In this document: one piece after another, positions 11,104-22,679 of the stretch
Layout: the number at the start of each line of letters is the position of its first letter
Numbering within the stretch: the first letter of the stretch is position 1
Source: Diospyros lotus
Lineage: Eukaryota > Streptophyta > Magnoliopsida > Ericales > Ebenaceae
Assembly: GCF_014633365.1 (NCBI RefSeq)
Contig: NC_068349.1
Span: 19,544,753-19,608,752 of the forward strand
Direction: 5' to 3'
Length of the DNA stretch: 64,000 nucleotides
The notes under the pieces: generated by a model
What the model was told of the DNA's origin: nothing
The model's database searches: none
The model's input: the letters and a program-made list of their open reading frames with translations, nothing else
Program-made: the position numbers and the translations under genes

Positions 11104-11211
11104 ACACCATGCACAAACAAAAATAAAGTTAAAAAAAAAAAAAAAGAGTTACCGGATTTATTAGGAGATGCTTATTATTATTTTTTTTCTTTTTATTTTT
11201 ACCTTAATCTT

Positions 11212-11227
11212 CCCGGCAACGGCGCCA
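11212..11227 (-). other. Primer-binding site, tRNA-Asp type
   Basis: The minus strand reads TGGCGCCGTTGCCGGG, complementary to the 3' end of plant tRNA-Asp(GTC) including CCA. It lies five bases inside the 5' LTR boundary. Confidence 0.9.
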
Positions 11228-11232
11228 AAATT

Positions 11233-12882
11233 TGATTGCACTCTCACCCTGCAATTAAAACACAACAAAATTTATATTAGATTTTTTTTTTATTTTGGTG
11301 AGAGGTTTATACTCGCTAGTGTACGAGTACAGTTGTAGTCCAAATTTAATTTATTTTCTAGATGAGTCTATGTCGTCCACTGAAAGATTTATTTATGACA
11401 AAAGAAAAAGAATGTCACGCACACACACACGCATCTGGATGAATTGGCAACGTGATTTTTTTGTGGATTTTCAGATAATGGATGTTAGGAAATAAAACAA
11501 GGCAAAAATTAAAATAGACACTAAATGTGAGAATATAGAATTGAATAACACTTAAGTTAAGACAATTTCAGCACCAACCCACTGACCCCCAATTTTTAGC
11601 AGAAAAGATTAGCAACATTAATTTAATTTCAGATATGAGGGTCTGCTATTAAATGCAATTAGAGATGATGATAGTTCTAGTTTAAGCAATCCCCATACAT
11701 GATATGCGGGATTCTAGTTTAAGCAACTACCATAAATCTGATTACAATTAATACACAAAACAACTAAATTAATCATCCGAATTTGGGTATGATAGCGTTT
11801 CCAGTTCTAGTAACTCTCATACGTGGTATGAAAGCTCTAAGTTAGACTTACGCTCCAATTCAAACCTAGTGATTTCTTAATAATTAATACACACTCATAT
11901 TGAAATTTAAATTAATGTCACTCATTTAAAGCGTAACTTTCTTTGGGAATCATTGGCATTGGATACTGTTATTACCTTAACCCAAGATTGGATTTAACCG
12001 GCCATAGTCAGACAATAACATAAAATAAAACTTTAGAAGCAAACTATCTACACCGCTTAAAATAAGAGGAATAGAAAGTATAAATTAACCGGCCATACTC
12101 AGGTGGTGGATAATAAAGAGACGAAAATTAAAATTACAAAAATTAAATGACATAAATTAAATAGCAGAAATTAACAGGCCATAATCAGGCGGTGGATAAT
12201 AAAGATGATAGAAAAATAATATAACGCAACTATATAGAAACTAAAGTTGAAAGATTGAAAGAGAAATTTTAAGAACACAACTATGCTTTGATTCAAGAAT
12301 GATAGATTTTGCAAGTGCAATTAAGTGAGTTATTTATAGCCCACAAGATGCAATACAAATCACACAATTTAAATTATACAACTAGACATAATTATATCTA
12401 ATGGGCACTCACAAAACATTCACCTAACTAGTGGAAGGAAATTAGCTAAGAGACACACCTAAAGTTAAATGGATTTTAGCTAAAAGATACACCTAAAGTT
12501 AAATGGATTTTAGTTAAAAGACACACCTAAAAAAAACACTCATAAAACATATATTTAAAAATAAAAATAAAAATAGATTTTCAGAAGTTGGGTTTTTAAT
12601 CTTCTTTATGTTGGATTTGAGTATTTCTTGTGATTAAAATGCTTGGGTCTTCCTTGTGTTAGACTCCATTTAATAGTTGACCCAATTGCACTTGAATTTG
12701 AATAGTAATGTTGGCTATCCGATTGACTCTTTAAAATCTTCAATTACTCGACAAATGTCAATTTCTTCATACCATCCTAACAATAGTACATAATGTATAT
12801 AATTATTTAATTTAAACATTAATATAAGATAAAAATAGGGATATATATTTATTAAGATTTAGAAAAAATTAACTCCTCATCA
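11233..12882 (-). repeat. 5' LTR of the Athila-like element
   Basis: In element orientation it starts TGATGAGGAG and ends TGCAATCA, next to the primer-binding site. Length is 1650 bp. The end at 12715-12882 matches 1-168. It has AT-rich content with internal near-repeats (ATGGATTTTAG and AACCGGCCATA segments). Confidence 0.88.
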
Positions 12883-12887
12883 AGTGG

Positions 12888-13325
12888 ATAAGACAAGAAG
12901 ACATAACTGTTAAGCTTGAGATATGGAAGGACATTTTAGAATCTAAAGGTTTTAAGTTTAGCAAATTGAAAACCAAATATATGGAATGTAAGTTTAGTAA
13001 AAATATTGGTGTGAATGTGTAATGATAAAACTAGAAGATCAAGTCAAACTAAGAAAAGATCAGTTCAAATATGTAGATCAATCATCTAAAAAGATAAGAA
13101 AATTAATGAGGATGTTACTGAAAGAATCAAGGCAGGATGGTTAAAACGAAAAAATGCATCCAGCATTTTATTTGATAGTAACATTCCATTAAAACTAAAA
13201 GAAAATTTGTATAAAGATATAAGATCAACTTGTTGTATCACAAAAAAATATTGGACAATAAAGCAGCAACATGTACAAAATATAAGCATAACAGAGACAT
13301 GGATGTTAAGATGTATGTGCCTTGT
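12888..13325 (+). pseudogene. LINE (L1-type) reverse transcriptase C-terminal fragment, part 1
   Basis: Three-frame reading on the plus strand recovers the plant LINE RT tail: [30 protein letters not shown], then a degenerate IKAGWLKRKNAS-type segment, IPLKLKENLYKDI, and QQHVQNISITETWMLRCMC. Several stops and frame changes are present. The upstream part of the LINE would lie left of the Athila-like insertion, outside the window. Part 2 resumes at 15987 after a solo LTR. Confidence 0.8.
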
Positions 13326-13504
13326 ATTTTGGGCCATTTTCAATGGGACCTCCCTATGATTACTTTTGAAATTTAAGATCCCCATGCATTATTTATTTTA
13401 TTTTTTTCCCAAAGATGACTCTTCCACTTAAGGAGAAAAACTTGAAATATAGCCAAAACATAAAAGTAAAGCACAGGAAAGTAGTGTCTGAAAAAAAAGT
13501 AAAG

Positions 13505-15986
13505 TGTAATACCCAATGTTTAATATTAAAAGTGTTTTCAGAAATTACGGGGTCAGAATTGGTATTTATTATAGTTTAGGGCCTACGTGCAATATTCAAA
13601 ATGCAACCGAAGGGTGAGGGACTATGTCAAGCAAGCCAATGAAGGTGAAATTGTCCAAATAAGAAACATTTGATAAAATCAAGAGATTCGCGAAGGTTTG
13701 AAGTCAAAAACACGCGATTAGAGCATCCGAGCAAAAGTGCAGATTTTGCAAACTACCCGAAGGAGGTCGAAATGACGAATTTTCAAGAAATTCTTGAGGG
13801 AAATGAATAGTTTAGAACTTGTGGGTAGTAGTGGAAGTGTTAGAAAATATAGGGGTGCCAAGGATAGGGAGAAAAGCAATTAGAAATTTCTTGGGGACAA
13901 AATTGCAAAATTTTAAAATTGCATGGTGTGAATTCGACCGGCCGCTTGTGGCCGCCGGCAGCCACCTCTAAAGCATCGAGAAGGTCACCCGAAGACTCTA
14001 GGGTAGTCTCCAGGCGATGATGAGGTCGTTAAAGGTTGCCATTGGTTGAAAAATGGCAAGATGTGATCAATTTTAATGGCGGATGGGATGTTCGATTTGG
14101 CCAATTTTTTCGAAGGCTATAGCTCATGATTTGGGGCTTTTTGATTAATTTTGAGGGTAGATTTGGGCTTAAGGGATAAGGACAAGCAAGATATGGTGGG
14201 AATCAGGTCGAGAACGAGTATAAAATGAGATTGAAGGCCGAGGGTTTCGAAGCACAATCGGCCAAAATTACTCTCGTTTTAGGCTGAATCGAACTTCTGG
14301 GATAAGGGGTTTTTGTTCCTTGGGTTGTGAGGATCATTTCTAGAGCGTTTAAAGTCGATTGGTGAAGGTTAAGTAAGGTTTTAGAGCTTCGGCCGGAAAG
14401 TCAGGCTCACTGGCGTCGCGACCTGCAACCGGGTTTTAAACTCTTTTTCGGCGACTATTATGGCCATTTGAAGGCACCATCATGGTCGTTTCATCAAGAC
14501 CTTCAAGCCCCTATAGTCGTTTGGAGCATCGGAGATCACTGGAGCCAGAGAAAAGGGCCAGAGAAGATAGCTGCACCGGTCGCACGTGGGCTTCACTCGC
14601 CGAGTCCCTGGGTGGCGCATGAGGTAGGCTTTTTCTTTGTAATTAATTTTGTAATTTCGATAAAATTATTTTAGGAATTATCATGGAAGAATATTTGGTG
14701 AAATTTGGTTTTAAGTATTTTTAATGAATTTTCGAAGGTAAGAAAGGTTTAAAAATGGGGAAAAATAGAGAAAATTGAGCAAAAATGGAAATATTGATTC
14801 CTAAGGTCTTAAATGGTAAATAAAAGACGATTGGACTGTTGAAAGAAATGATTGCATGATTTTCGAGGTGTGGCACCTTTTTTGAGGTAAAAATTAAACT
14901 TTTTTGAATTGAGGTGAGTGGTTTGATTCTAGCTTTACCCTATCTTGAATGTGTGTTGGAGTGTATGTAATGGGTTCTGGCGAGCGATTTTACCCTCCTG
15001 AGCTTAGAATACACATGATTGGACTAGTTTTAATGAGCGGTTATACCCTCCAAAGCTTGGGTTGTTTACAAGGCGTTTCACTTATGTACTTGTAGCATCA
15101 TTTGCATATTGAACATGTGGTATATTGCATTAACTATTTTAAACTTATGAAAGAGTCGGTGCATGGCGTATGATTTTCTTTTATCATCGGGGTATTGGTT
15201 TTCGTGTCGTTGTTGGGTCCATATGGGACGGGATGGGGTCTTCTTGAGAATGGGATAAGGTTAATCCTGGTGAACGAGTGATACGGTAGGGCACTCGAGG
15301 GATTAAGTATGTCGCGGCAAAGTCAACCCCAACGGTGTGTGGAATGGATTTTCCACAGGAGGTTGAGAATGTCAAGGAGATTTCTCAAGTTAGACGTATA
15401 TGCATGTTGTCGCTTTGTTTGTTATGCCATGCTCATATGTCTTTAATGCATTGTGTAAATTGTTTCATGCCTATCACTTAGATGTTTTATCATTTAACCT
15501 GGCTTATGCCCCTAGAACATTCAACGTTCCAGCCAGGGACTGCTGCGAGGTCGAGGATATGGCTGGTGGGGCCAACGGTGTTTAGTTGATAGTCGTTGTA
15601 CCATTTTGAAGATGTCAGTATTTAATTTGATATATATACAATCGGTTGTATGATACTGTTGTTGTCATTTTGTAACGTTGTAATTCGTATTTCGGTGTGG
15701 GAACACCTTGTATGAAACTCGTGGTAAGTCACGACATTTTGATGTTAATTATTCCGCTGTGCTATACTATATCTCGTTTAGTTTTAAGTCTATTGATCTT
15801 GTTGGTTAAACGAGTAAGATTGGGGTTCTCGAAATCACTGTGGGCGCCAACCATTGTATGCGACGAGTGTTTCATCTGCATGTGAAGATTGTTCTCATGG
15901 CACCGCGTGTGATAGACTTGGAAAAAAAAATAATAATTCCCGAGATTCCCTTATAGTGACGCGCCCGAGTAAGGCGGGGTGTTACA
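13505..15986 (+). mobile_element. Solo LTR, 2.5 kb, TSD TAAAG
   Basis: Starts TGTAATACCC and ends GGCGGGGTGTTACA, with perfect TAAAG copies at 13500-13504 and 15987-15991. There is no internal coding region. It belongs to the TGTAACACCC-type large-LTR family found several more times here. Long LTRs with these ends are typical of chromovirus (Del/Tekay-like) gypsy elements. The family label is inference; the boundaries are seen directly. Confidence 0.9.
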
Positions 15987-16390
15987 TAAAGAATGGGCAT
16001 CTTATATGCCAAAGGTAAACCACATGGAGTCTCTTTGAAATGATACAAACCATGGAGATCTAGGTGAAATTTATCAAAAGATAAAATTAGAAAAATGGTT
16101 ATTAATAAAAAGGTTAGGAGTGGCTCTTATCGAATATAAAGTGAGTGAGGCATTATTAAGATAATTTGATTATATGAGAAGAAGAGCAATAGGAATGAGT
16201 GGATGGAATGGAACAAATATCTAGTAAAAAATTGTAGAGGAATACCAAGAACAACTTGATGGGGGACATTAAGCATGACATGAGTTAAATAAAAGCCTTA
16301 TAGAAGATGAGGTCATAGATAAAAATAATTGTTGAGGTAGAAATCATGTAGTCACAACATATAGAGGGATGAGGACTTGATATGTTATCC
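15987..16390 (+). pseudogene. LINE RT fragment, part 2
   Basis: Continues the tail of the LINE protein in broken frames. There is a segment like DKIRKMVINKKV, then YEKKSNRNEW, GIPRTT and a WGTLS-type motif, corresponding to the RLRWFGHVxRRP...GRPKxTW end of plant LINE RTs. An AT-rich tail with TAATAATA repeats follows to about 16590. Confidence 0.65.
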
Positions 16391-16599
16391 TTACACAATA
16401 TTATAATAATATAATTTAAAATTGATTGATAATAATAATATCAACAATTTTAATATTATAAACAGTAAAATTGGCTAATGATAAATATTAAAAATATTAA
16501 CAACAACAATAGTAATATTATAAAATTCTTAAGATGAATAAAAGAATTAAAATTTACAATTAATACTTTTTTGGGGGTATGTAATTTACAATCAATATC

Positions 16600-17535
16600 A
16601 TTGATGATTCAGTGACAGAATTAGTCTATCGCTAATTAACGATAGATAGCGACGGATATTCCATCGTTAATATTTTTAAATATTTTTTTAATTTAGCAAC
16701 AGAATTAGTGAAGGAAACCCCATCACTAAAAAAGAAAAAAAATTAAATTAAAATTTTAAACTTTAGCAATGAAACAAATTCGTTGTTAAAAAATAAAAAT
16801 AAAAAAATTTAAAACTCAAAATTTAGCGACGGAACAAATTTGTCGCTAAAAACAAAAAAAAATTAAATACAAAATGTAAAACTTTAGCGATGGGGTTATA
16901 CCCATTGCTAAAAAAGAAAAAAATTAAATTCAAAATTCAAAATTTTGCGACGGAAGAAATATGTCGCTAAAAAATGAAAAAAATTAAATTAAAATTTCAA
17001 AATTTAGCGATGGAACAAATTCGTCGCTAAAAAAGAAAAAAATTAAATAAAAAATTTAAAATTTAGTTACAGGATTATAACTGTTGCTAAAAAAGAAAAA
17101 AAATAAATTCAAAATTCAAAATTTGGAGACAGAACAAATCCGTCTCCAAAAAAGAAAAAATTAAATAAAAAATGTAAAACTTTAGCATCAGGATTATACC
17201 TATCGCTAAAAAAGAAAAAAAATTAAATTCAAAATTTAAAATTTAGCGACAAAAAAAATCCATGGATAAAAAAGAAAAAAATTAAATTAACATTTAAAAC
17301 TTTAGTGATGGATTTATACGCGTCGCTAAAAAAGAAAAAAATTAAATTCAAAAATTAAAATTTAACGACGGAACAAATCTGTCACTAAAAAAATTAAATT
17401 AAAATTTTAATTTTTAAATTTAATTAAAAATTAAATAAAAATTTTGAAACTTTAACGATGGAACAGATCTGTCCAGTTTATAAACTTTAGAATTTATAAA
17501 AATTTCAATTAAATTCAAAATTAGTGATGAAAAAT
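16600..17535. repeat. Array of 12-13 palindromic units, about 62 bp each (TTAGCGACGG type)
   Basis: Each unit contains TTTAGCGACGGAACAAAT followed by a complementary CGTCGCTAAA and an A-rich spacer (GAAAAAAATTAAATTCAAAA). Units can fold into a hairpin with a short loop. Subterminal repeats of plant CACTA transposons have this form. A related block lies at 22680-22905 beyond the Tat-like insertion. I could not fix CACTA termini for this copy. Confidence 0.75.
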
Positions 17536-17820
17536 TTCGTTGTTAAGTTGCAAAATTAATAAAATATAAAATTACAAATTGAAATCAAAATAAGAACATA
17601 ATTTTTTGCTGCTAATATAATAATTTATAAACTTCTATTTAAATTAGTAATGAAATAAAATTAATAAATATTAAAATTTAAATTAATATTCATTTTCCTC
17701 TACTAACATTGATATTAAAATTAATATTCATTAAATAAGTTTGAGAAATTTTGGAATGTAAATATAATTCTGGAAAGTTTGGATGAAAATATTATAAATA
17801 TAATTTATGCACATTAATAG

Positions 17821-18269
17821 TGATGATGGTTTTTGGGACCGACCACCACGTGCCACCTCTGCGACTGAACCTCGGGAATGGAACCTCGGACTTAGGGATG
17901 TCGGACCTCGGGTGTAGGACTTGCAAAACAATGGAAGGCCGGGGCTTGGATCCCCCGGGGTGGATCCGACGCTCAAATCAGTAGAGTAAATGCGAGTAGA
18001 AGTAAATGAGAGAGCTGTAGAGTTTGAATATACCTAGCGAGAGTCCTTGTCTTTTATAGGTGAACCCGTTTTGGGGTACCCGAGATGAGCGGGCACTACT
18101 CCCGAGAATCCCAGTCAAGTTGGAACGGGTCTTGCGGTTCGACCCAGATTTCCCGAGCTCCGCTCCGGAGTGTTGACTTGCCACGTGTCGGTCTCTCTGG
18201 TGATCCACGTGGCAGGTGAGACTATTAGCGCGTATGGGTATTCTAGTAATTCTAGGTGATGCCACATCA
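17821..18269 (-). repeat. 3' LTR of the Tat-like derivative
   Basis: 449 bp, TGATGATGGT to GCCACATCA on the plus strand. It matches 22046-22495. Confidence 0.95.
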
Positions 18270-18286
18270 CTTGCCCCCACTCCTTG
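18270..18286 (-). other. Polypurine tract of the Tat-like derivative
   Basis: The minus strand reads GGAGTGGGGGCAAG directly before the LTR start TGATGTGGC. Confidence 0.8.
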
Positions 18287-18519
18287 AGCCGAGCTGAGAA
18301 TCTTGCTGGGTCGAGGAGTAACTTAATTTCTGAATTTATTTGACTGTAAATTTTTCCCAATGTGCACAAGAATATTTCTAAGTATGAGACAACCAAACCC
18401 CAAACTCTTAAGGTTAGTTCTTTTTTTTGCTTTTTCTATTTATATTATTTTTATTTTATTATTTTTTACTTTTGCTTCCCTTTTGCTTTTTTTTTTTTTT
18501 AAATCAAATTTTCCCTCGG

Positions 18520-18995
18520 CCAGGCGCCTCTGCCTGGCCGAGGTCGACCTTGCCAGGCCGCCTCGGCCATGGCCGAGGTCGGCCTGGCCTGGCTTGGCCC
18601 GACCTCGGCCGCGGCCGAGGTCGGCCGTGCTCTGCCTCGCCAAGGCGAGGCCGAGCTTCCTCGGCCATGGCCGAGCTCTGGCTCGGCCTCGCCAGATCTC
18701 GGCGAGACCGAGCCCCTCGGCCACGGCCGAGCACTTGGCTCGGCCTGGCCGAGGTCGGCCAGGGCCGGGGGGTTCGGCCCTGGCCGAATCGGCCATGGCC
18801 GACCCCCTCCTACTTCTTCTTCTGCAATTTTTTTTTAATATATATATATACATATATAATATATATATATCAGGGGCGTCCTTGGGTCGGCCATGGCCGA
18901 CCCTTGAGACTTTTGCCCCCTTTTTTTATTATTATTTATTTGTTATTATTATTTTATATATATATATATTTTTATCCCCTTGGGTTAGCCATGGC
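18520..18995. repeat. GC-rich cluster of overlapping palindromes (TCGGCCATGGCCGA type)
   Basis: At least a dozen copies of GGCC(A/G)(T/C)GGCC-centred palindromes such as TCGGCCATGGCCGA lie in about 300 bp of very GC-rich DNA, with three more outliers in AT-rich sequence at 18885, 18990 and nearby. All long open frames across this block, on both strands, are by-products of the repeat. It lies in the 3' untranslated part of the element. Confidence 0.85.
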
Positions 18996-19329
18996 CGATC
19001 CTTGGGCTTTTCCTTTGTTAATAATAACAAAACGATCTTTAAAACAAGGCTTAACTTCACTAACCTGTTTCCTTGGCTCTTTTTTTTCGCAGGCGTGACT
19101 CGAGATTTTTCCAAGCTAAATCGCGTCTGTTGAGCTCCTTTTGGCTTGTGTCCAGCTGTGGTTTTCCTTCCCTGACCTCTGTCTTTCTTCTCTTGGTCAG
19201 GCTGGGATATCCTCTAGTGGGATTCCTTGGTCTGGCTGATCAGGCTGAGATATCCTCTTGTCAAGATGGGGTCCCTTGGTCTCTTGACCTTTGGATTTCA
19301 GTCACTCCCACGCAGAAGAGGGTGCTGGG

Positions 19330-20080
19330 CTTTGATTTTTTTTTTTTGCCGTTAGTCCACCTTCGGCTTGGGGACGGCTTAGGATCCTGACCCTTGGGTT
19401 CTTGTCACTCCCTCGTCGAGGAGGGTGTTGAGTTTCTTCCGGCCGTTAGTCCACCTTCTACTTGTGGACGGCCTAGGGCACTTGACCCTTGGATTTTAGC
19501 CACTCCCTCATGGAGGAGGGTGTTGGGCTAGAGATTTTTCGGGGCCATTAGTCCACTTTGAGGACGGCCTAGGGCTCGTGACCCTTAGATTTTAGTCACT
19601 CCCTCACGGAGGAGGGTGTTAGGCTAAAGTTCTTCCGTGGCCATTAGTCCACCTTTGGGGACGGCCTAGGGCTCGTGACCCTTGGATTTTAGCCACTCCC
19701 TCACGGAGGAGGGTGTTAGGCTAGAGTTCTTCCGTGGCCATTAGTCCACCTTTAGGGACGGCCTAGGGCTCGTGACCCTTGGATTTTAGCCACTCCCTCA
19801 CGGAGGAGGATGTTAGGCTAGAGTTCTTCCGTGGCCATTAGTCCACCTTTGGGGACGGCCTAGGGCTCGTGACCCTTGGATTTTAGCCACTCCCTCACGG
19901 AGGAGGGTGTTAGGCTAGAGTTCTTCCGTGGCCATTAGTCCACCTTTGGGGACGGCCTAGGGCTCATGACCCTTGGATTTTAGCCACTCCCTCAAGGAGG
20001 AGGGTGTTAGGCTAGAGTTCTTCCGTGGCCATTAGTCCACCTTTGGGGACGGCCTAGGGCTCGTGACCCTTGGATTTTTC
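19330..20080. repeat. 97-bp tandem repeat array, about 8 copies
   Basis: Successive GGCCTAGGGC landmarks lie at 19470, 19566, 19663, 19760, 19857, 19954 and 20051, a period of 97 in the uniform part. A shorter, more diverged unit lies at the left edge (19377). Each unit carries CACTCCCTCACGGAGGAGGG, itself a near-palindrome. The array sits between integrase and polypurine tract. Confidence 0.95.
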
Positions 20081-20189
20081 TTTGGCGAAGTGTTGGCCTT
20101 TGTGAGATTGCTATTAGATGGAGAGAATCCGAAGTCTTGCCATTAATCATAAAAGAAAGAGTACAAAGAGGTTCGAGGAATTCCCCTCC

Positions 20190-20372
20190 TCATTGAAAAA
20201 ACTTCCTTAAGTTTTGGACATTCCAGGTACGCTTCAAGGACTTGCTTCCCATGTCTTCTAGTCGATATGCCCCCGGACTTAAGGATTCTATCACCTGGTA
20301 CGGTACTTCCCAATTCGAAGTTAGTTTATTTACGTCTCGAGGACGACTCAAGTCAAACCGTCGCAATACCAA
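20190..20372 (-). pseudogene. Integrase C-terminal fragment of the Tat-like derivative
   Basis: VLRRFDLSRPRDVNKLTSNW, then EVPYQVIESLSPGAYRLEDM and RTWNVQNLRKFF, is the last 60 residues of a Tat/Retand-type integrase. It follows gag with less than 100 bases between them, marking the deletion that removed the rest of pol. Confidence 0.85.
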
Positions 20373-20459
20373 ATCTCATGGCATGAAACTCTTAGCGTGG
20401 ACTCATCGGTTATAGTACATAATAATGCAGCCTTTCGAATTTATGATAGGTCTTGGAGC

Positions 20460-21902
20460 TCATCCACCCCCAGTGCGCTGTTTTCCTTCTCTCCGGGATG
20501 GTGTCCAACTTCGCTCTCGGAAGTGATCCCGAGTGGGAGACCTCCTATTATCTGACTTGGACTCAACTCTACCCGAACTCATGCCTTCTTGGTCAACGAA
20601 ATCTTGGAGGTAACCCCGGTTGATAAGCTCCCGAATCTCTTCTTTTAACTGGATGCAATCCTCTGTAACATGACCATGGTCGCGATGAAAACGACAATAT
20701 TTCCTTTTACTTCGAGTGTTGGGTGGAGACCTCAACGGTGGAGGACGTCGCAGATAATCCTTATCCTCCAATGCCAGTAAAATCTCTGCTCGACTGGCGT
20801 TGAGGGGAGTGTAACTCACCGGGCTTCCCCATGCACCCCCAAAACCCGAGCGATCTGAAGCTCGGGAGGGGCGGTAGTCCGTCTTCTGTTCCACCATCGG
20901 CCTTTTCTTCTCCTTCTCTCTTTCCTTCTTATCAAGCTGTTCAGCCCTCTTCACCTTCATCACCTCTTCCGCATTGATGTACTTATTAGCCCGTGTAAGG
21001 GCTTCTGTGAAAGTACGAGGTGGAGTCTTAGCCAAGGACTGAGCGAATGGTCCAGCCCTCAAGCCATTCTGGAGAGCCACCATGGCGATCCGTTGATCAA
21101 ACTCGTCAATGCTCAACGCCTCCTCATTGAACCTAGCCACGAAATCCCTTAGGGATTCACCCTGATTTTGCTTGATGTTCACCAGAGCCATGGAAGACTT
21201 CCGGTGGCGCTTCAAGGGAGCGTAATGGGCTAGGAAAAAAGTCTTCAGCTCTTCCCAGCTATTGATGGAACGATGGGGAAGGCAGGAGTACTAGGTCCGG
21301 GCATGTCCTCCTAAAGTAGCCGAAAATGCCCGGCACCACATCGCGTCCGACCCCGATTACACCAGCATGTGAGAGGAGAAAAGCTCGACGTGATCATAGG
21401 GATCTGTGCTTCCATCATAGAGCTTGATGGAGGGGATACGAAACCCTTCCAGTGGAACCTCCGCCATGATGCCCTTACTCAAGGGTTGGTTAAAGCCGAG
21501 GTGGAGCAACTCTTCCTTTCCCTTCTTGAGTTCCTGGACTTGCTTCTCTAGGAAACGCAATCGCCTCTCCTGCGAAGTCCCTCTTTCTCGCGAGGGGGCA
21601 GAAGTGGATCATGCCGCCTCGGAAGAGTGGATTTCTTGGCCCGTCTGGCGGGATTGACGAGGCTCTCGAGCAAGAGGAGGTGACTGATGCTCCGCTCGCT
21701 GAGAGGGCAGATGCAAACGATGTTGTTCAGCCTGGTGTAGATAACCAGTCAACAACTCAGTAAGTTGTTGGACCTGGTTTTCCAACCTGGTGAGTCGGTC
21801 CTCCGGCATTGGATTGGCTGGAGGTGGTGGATTTTCCCCTTGCTGCGAGGCCTCTAGATTGGCTCCGACCTGGCTACGAGTCACGTCTCTTCGGGGAGCC
21901 AT
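20460..21902 (-). pseudogene. Gag of the Tat-like derivative
   Basis: The structural protein of the virus-like particle. The start at 21902 gives MAPRRDVTRSQ and a short coiled coil (DRLTRLENQVQQLTELL). 21560-21357 has IPSIKLYDGSTDPYDHVELF, the conserved plant Gag entry. 21215-20460 (251 codons) has ALVNIKQNQGESLRDFVARF, LQNGLRAGPFAQSL and a degenerate zinc finger (CRFHRDHGHVTEDCIQLKEEI). Stops or frameshifts separate the three pieces (around 21600 and 21215-21357). It is the first gene after the primer site. Confidence 0.92.
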
Positions 21903-22028
21903 GTAGTTAGTTATAGCAAGGAGTGAAAGTCATTTGACACTCGTGGAAAGACCGAGGTTTGAGGTGAGGAGTTGAAGTCCGAAGCGTGAGGTAGGGAATG
22001 AAGAGGCTAGCGAGTTTGGACGTCGGCC

Positions 22029-22043
22029 CCACGGTGGGCGCCA
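22029..22043 (-). other. Primer-binding site of the Tat-like derivative
   Basis: The minus strand reads TGGCGCCCACCGTGG two bases from the 5' LTR. This is the primer site common in plant Tat-type elements. I do not assign the tRNA. Confidence 0.8.
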
Positions 22044-22045
22044 AA

Positions 22046-22495
22046 TGATGATGGTGTTTGGGACCGACCACCACGTGCCACCTCTGCGACTGGACCTCGG
22101 GAATGGAACCTCGGACTTGGGGATGTCGGACCTCAGGTGTAGGACCTGCAAGACAATGGAGGGCCGGGGCTTGGATCCCCCGGGGTGGACTCCGACGCTC
22201 AAATCAGTAGAGTAAATGCGAGTAGAAGTAAATGAGAGAGCTGTAGAGCTTGAATATACCTGGCGAGAGTCCTTGTCTTTTATAGGCGAACCCGTTTTGG
22301 GGTACCCGAGATGAGCGGGCATGACTCCCGAGAATCCCAGTCAAGTTGGAACGGGTCTTGCGGTTCAACCCGGATTTCCCGGGCTCCGCTCCGGAGTGTT
22401 GACTTGCCACGTGTCGGTCTCTCTGGTGATCCACGTGGCAGGTGAGACTATTAGCGCGTATGGGTATTCTAGTAATTCTAGGTGGTGCCACATCA
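22046..22495 (-). repeat. 5' LTR of the Tat-like derivative
   Basis: 450 bp, TGATGATGGT to GCCACATCA on the plus strand. It is followed at once by the AATAG target duplication. Confidence 0.95.
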
Positions 22496-22679
22496 AATAG
22501 TCAATAAGGCTTCCAGATCAATTGACTCGCACATGTGCATATAGGTGCTTGGTCCTTGGAGATTGGGGGCTCGATTCCAAGGTGCAACACTTGGGATTAT
22601 TATTGGGATTATTATCCCAGCGTTGCCACGTAGTGTGCATATGAGATGAGGGTGGACGGTTGTTGATTTTACAAGCATG

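Larger units (their letters stand above)
1..12882 (-). mobile_element. Athila-like Ty3/gypsy LTR retrotransposon carrying a LOG gene copy
   Basis: Read on the minus strand the order is LTR (12882-11233), tRNA-Asp primer site, gag with CCHC knuckle, protease, RT, RNase H, integrase, a long extra region with a LOG copy, polypurine tract, and the start of the 3' LTR (168-1), which leaves the window. The two visible LTR ends (1-168 and 12715-12882) differ at about 10 positions over roughly 165 bases by eye, so the insertion is not young. Coding domains carry many stops and frameshifts. Gag with the PSCI/LPPxFxLKPGxIQLLP type sequence, the tRNA-Asp primer site and the FMDD RT motif point to the Athila/Tat branch. 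The element sits in a LINE whose sequence resumes at 12888. The target duplication cannot be checked because the other flank lies outside. Confidence 0.9.
17821..22495 (-). mobile_element. Tat-like Ty3/gypsy deletion derivative, TSD AATAG
   Basis: Two LTRs of about 450 bp flank a 3.8-kb interior, and perfect AATAG copies lie at 17816-17820 and 22496-22500. In minus orientation: LTR, primer site, gag, then directly the last part of integrase, then a 97-bp tandem array, a GC-rich palindrome cluster and the polypurine tract. Protease, RT, RNase H and most of integrase are missing. It could move only with proteins from a complete relative. LTRs differ by roughly 4% by eye. Confidence 0.93.

Noticed and set aside
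11295..11495. Plus-strand frame of 66 codons within the LTR
   Set aside because: LTR sequence, opposite to the element's transcription, no recognisable protein.
18360..19133. Long open frames of up to 257 codons on both strands
   Set aside because: They read through the GGCCATGGCC palindrome cluster and T-runs. Composition is extreme (Ala/Arg/Pro-rich), all frames are open at once, and no domain is seen.
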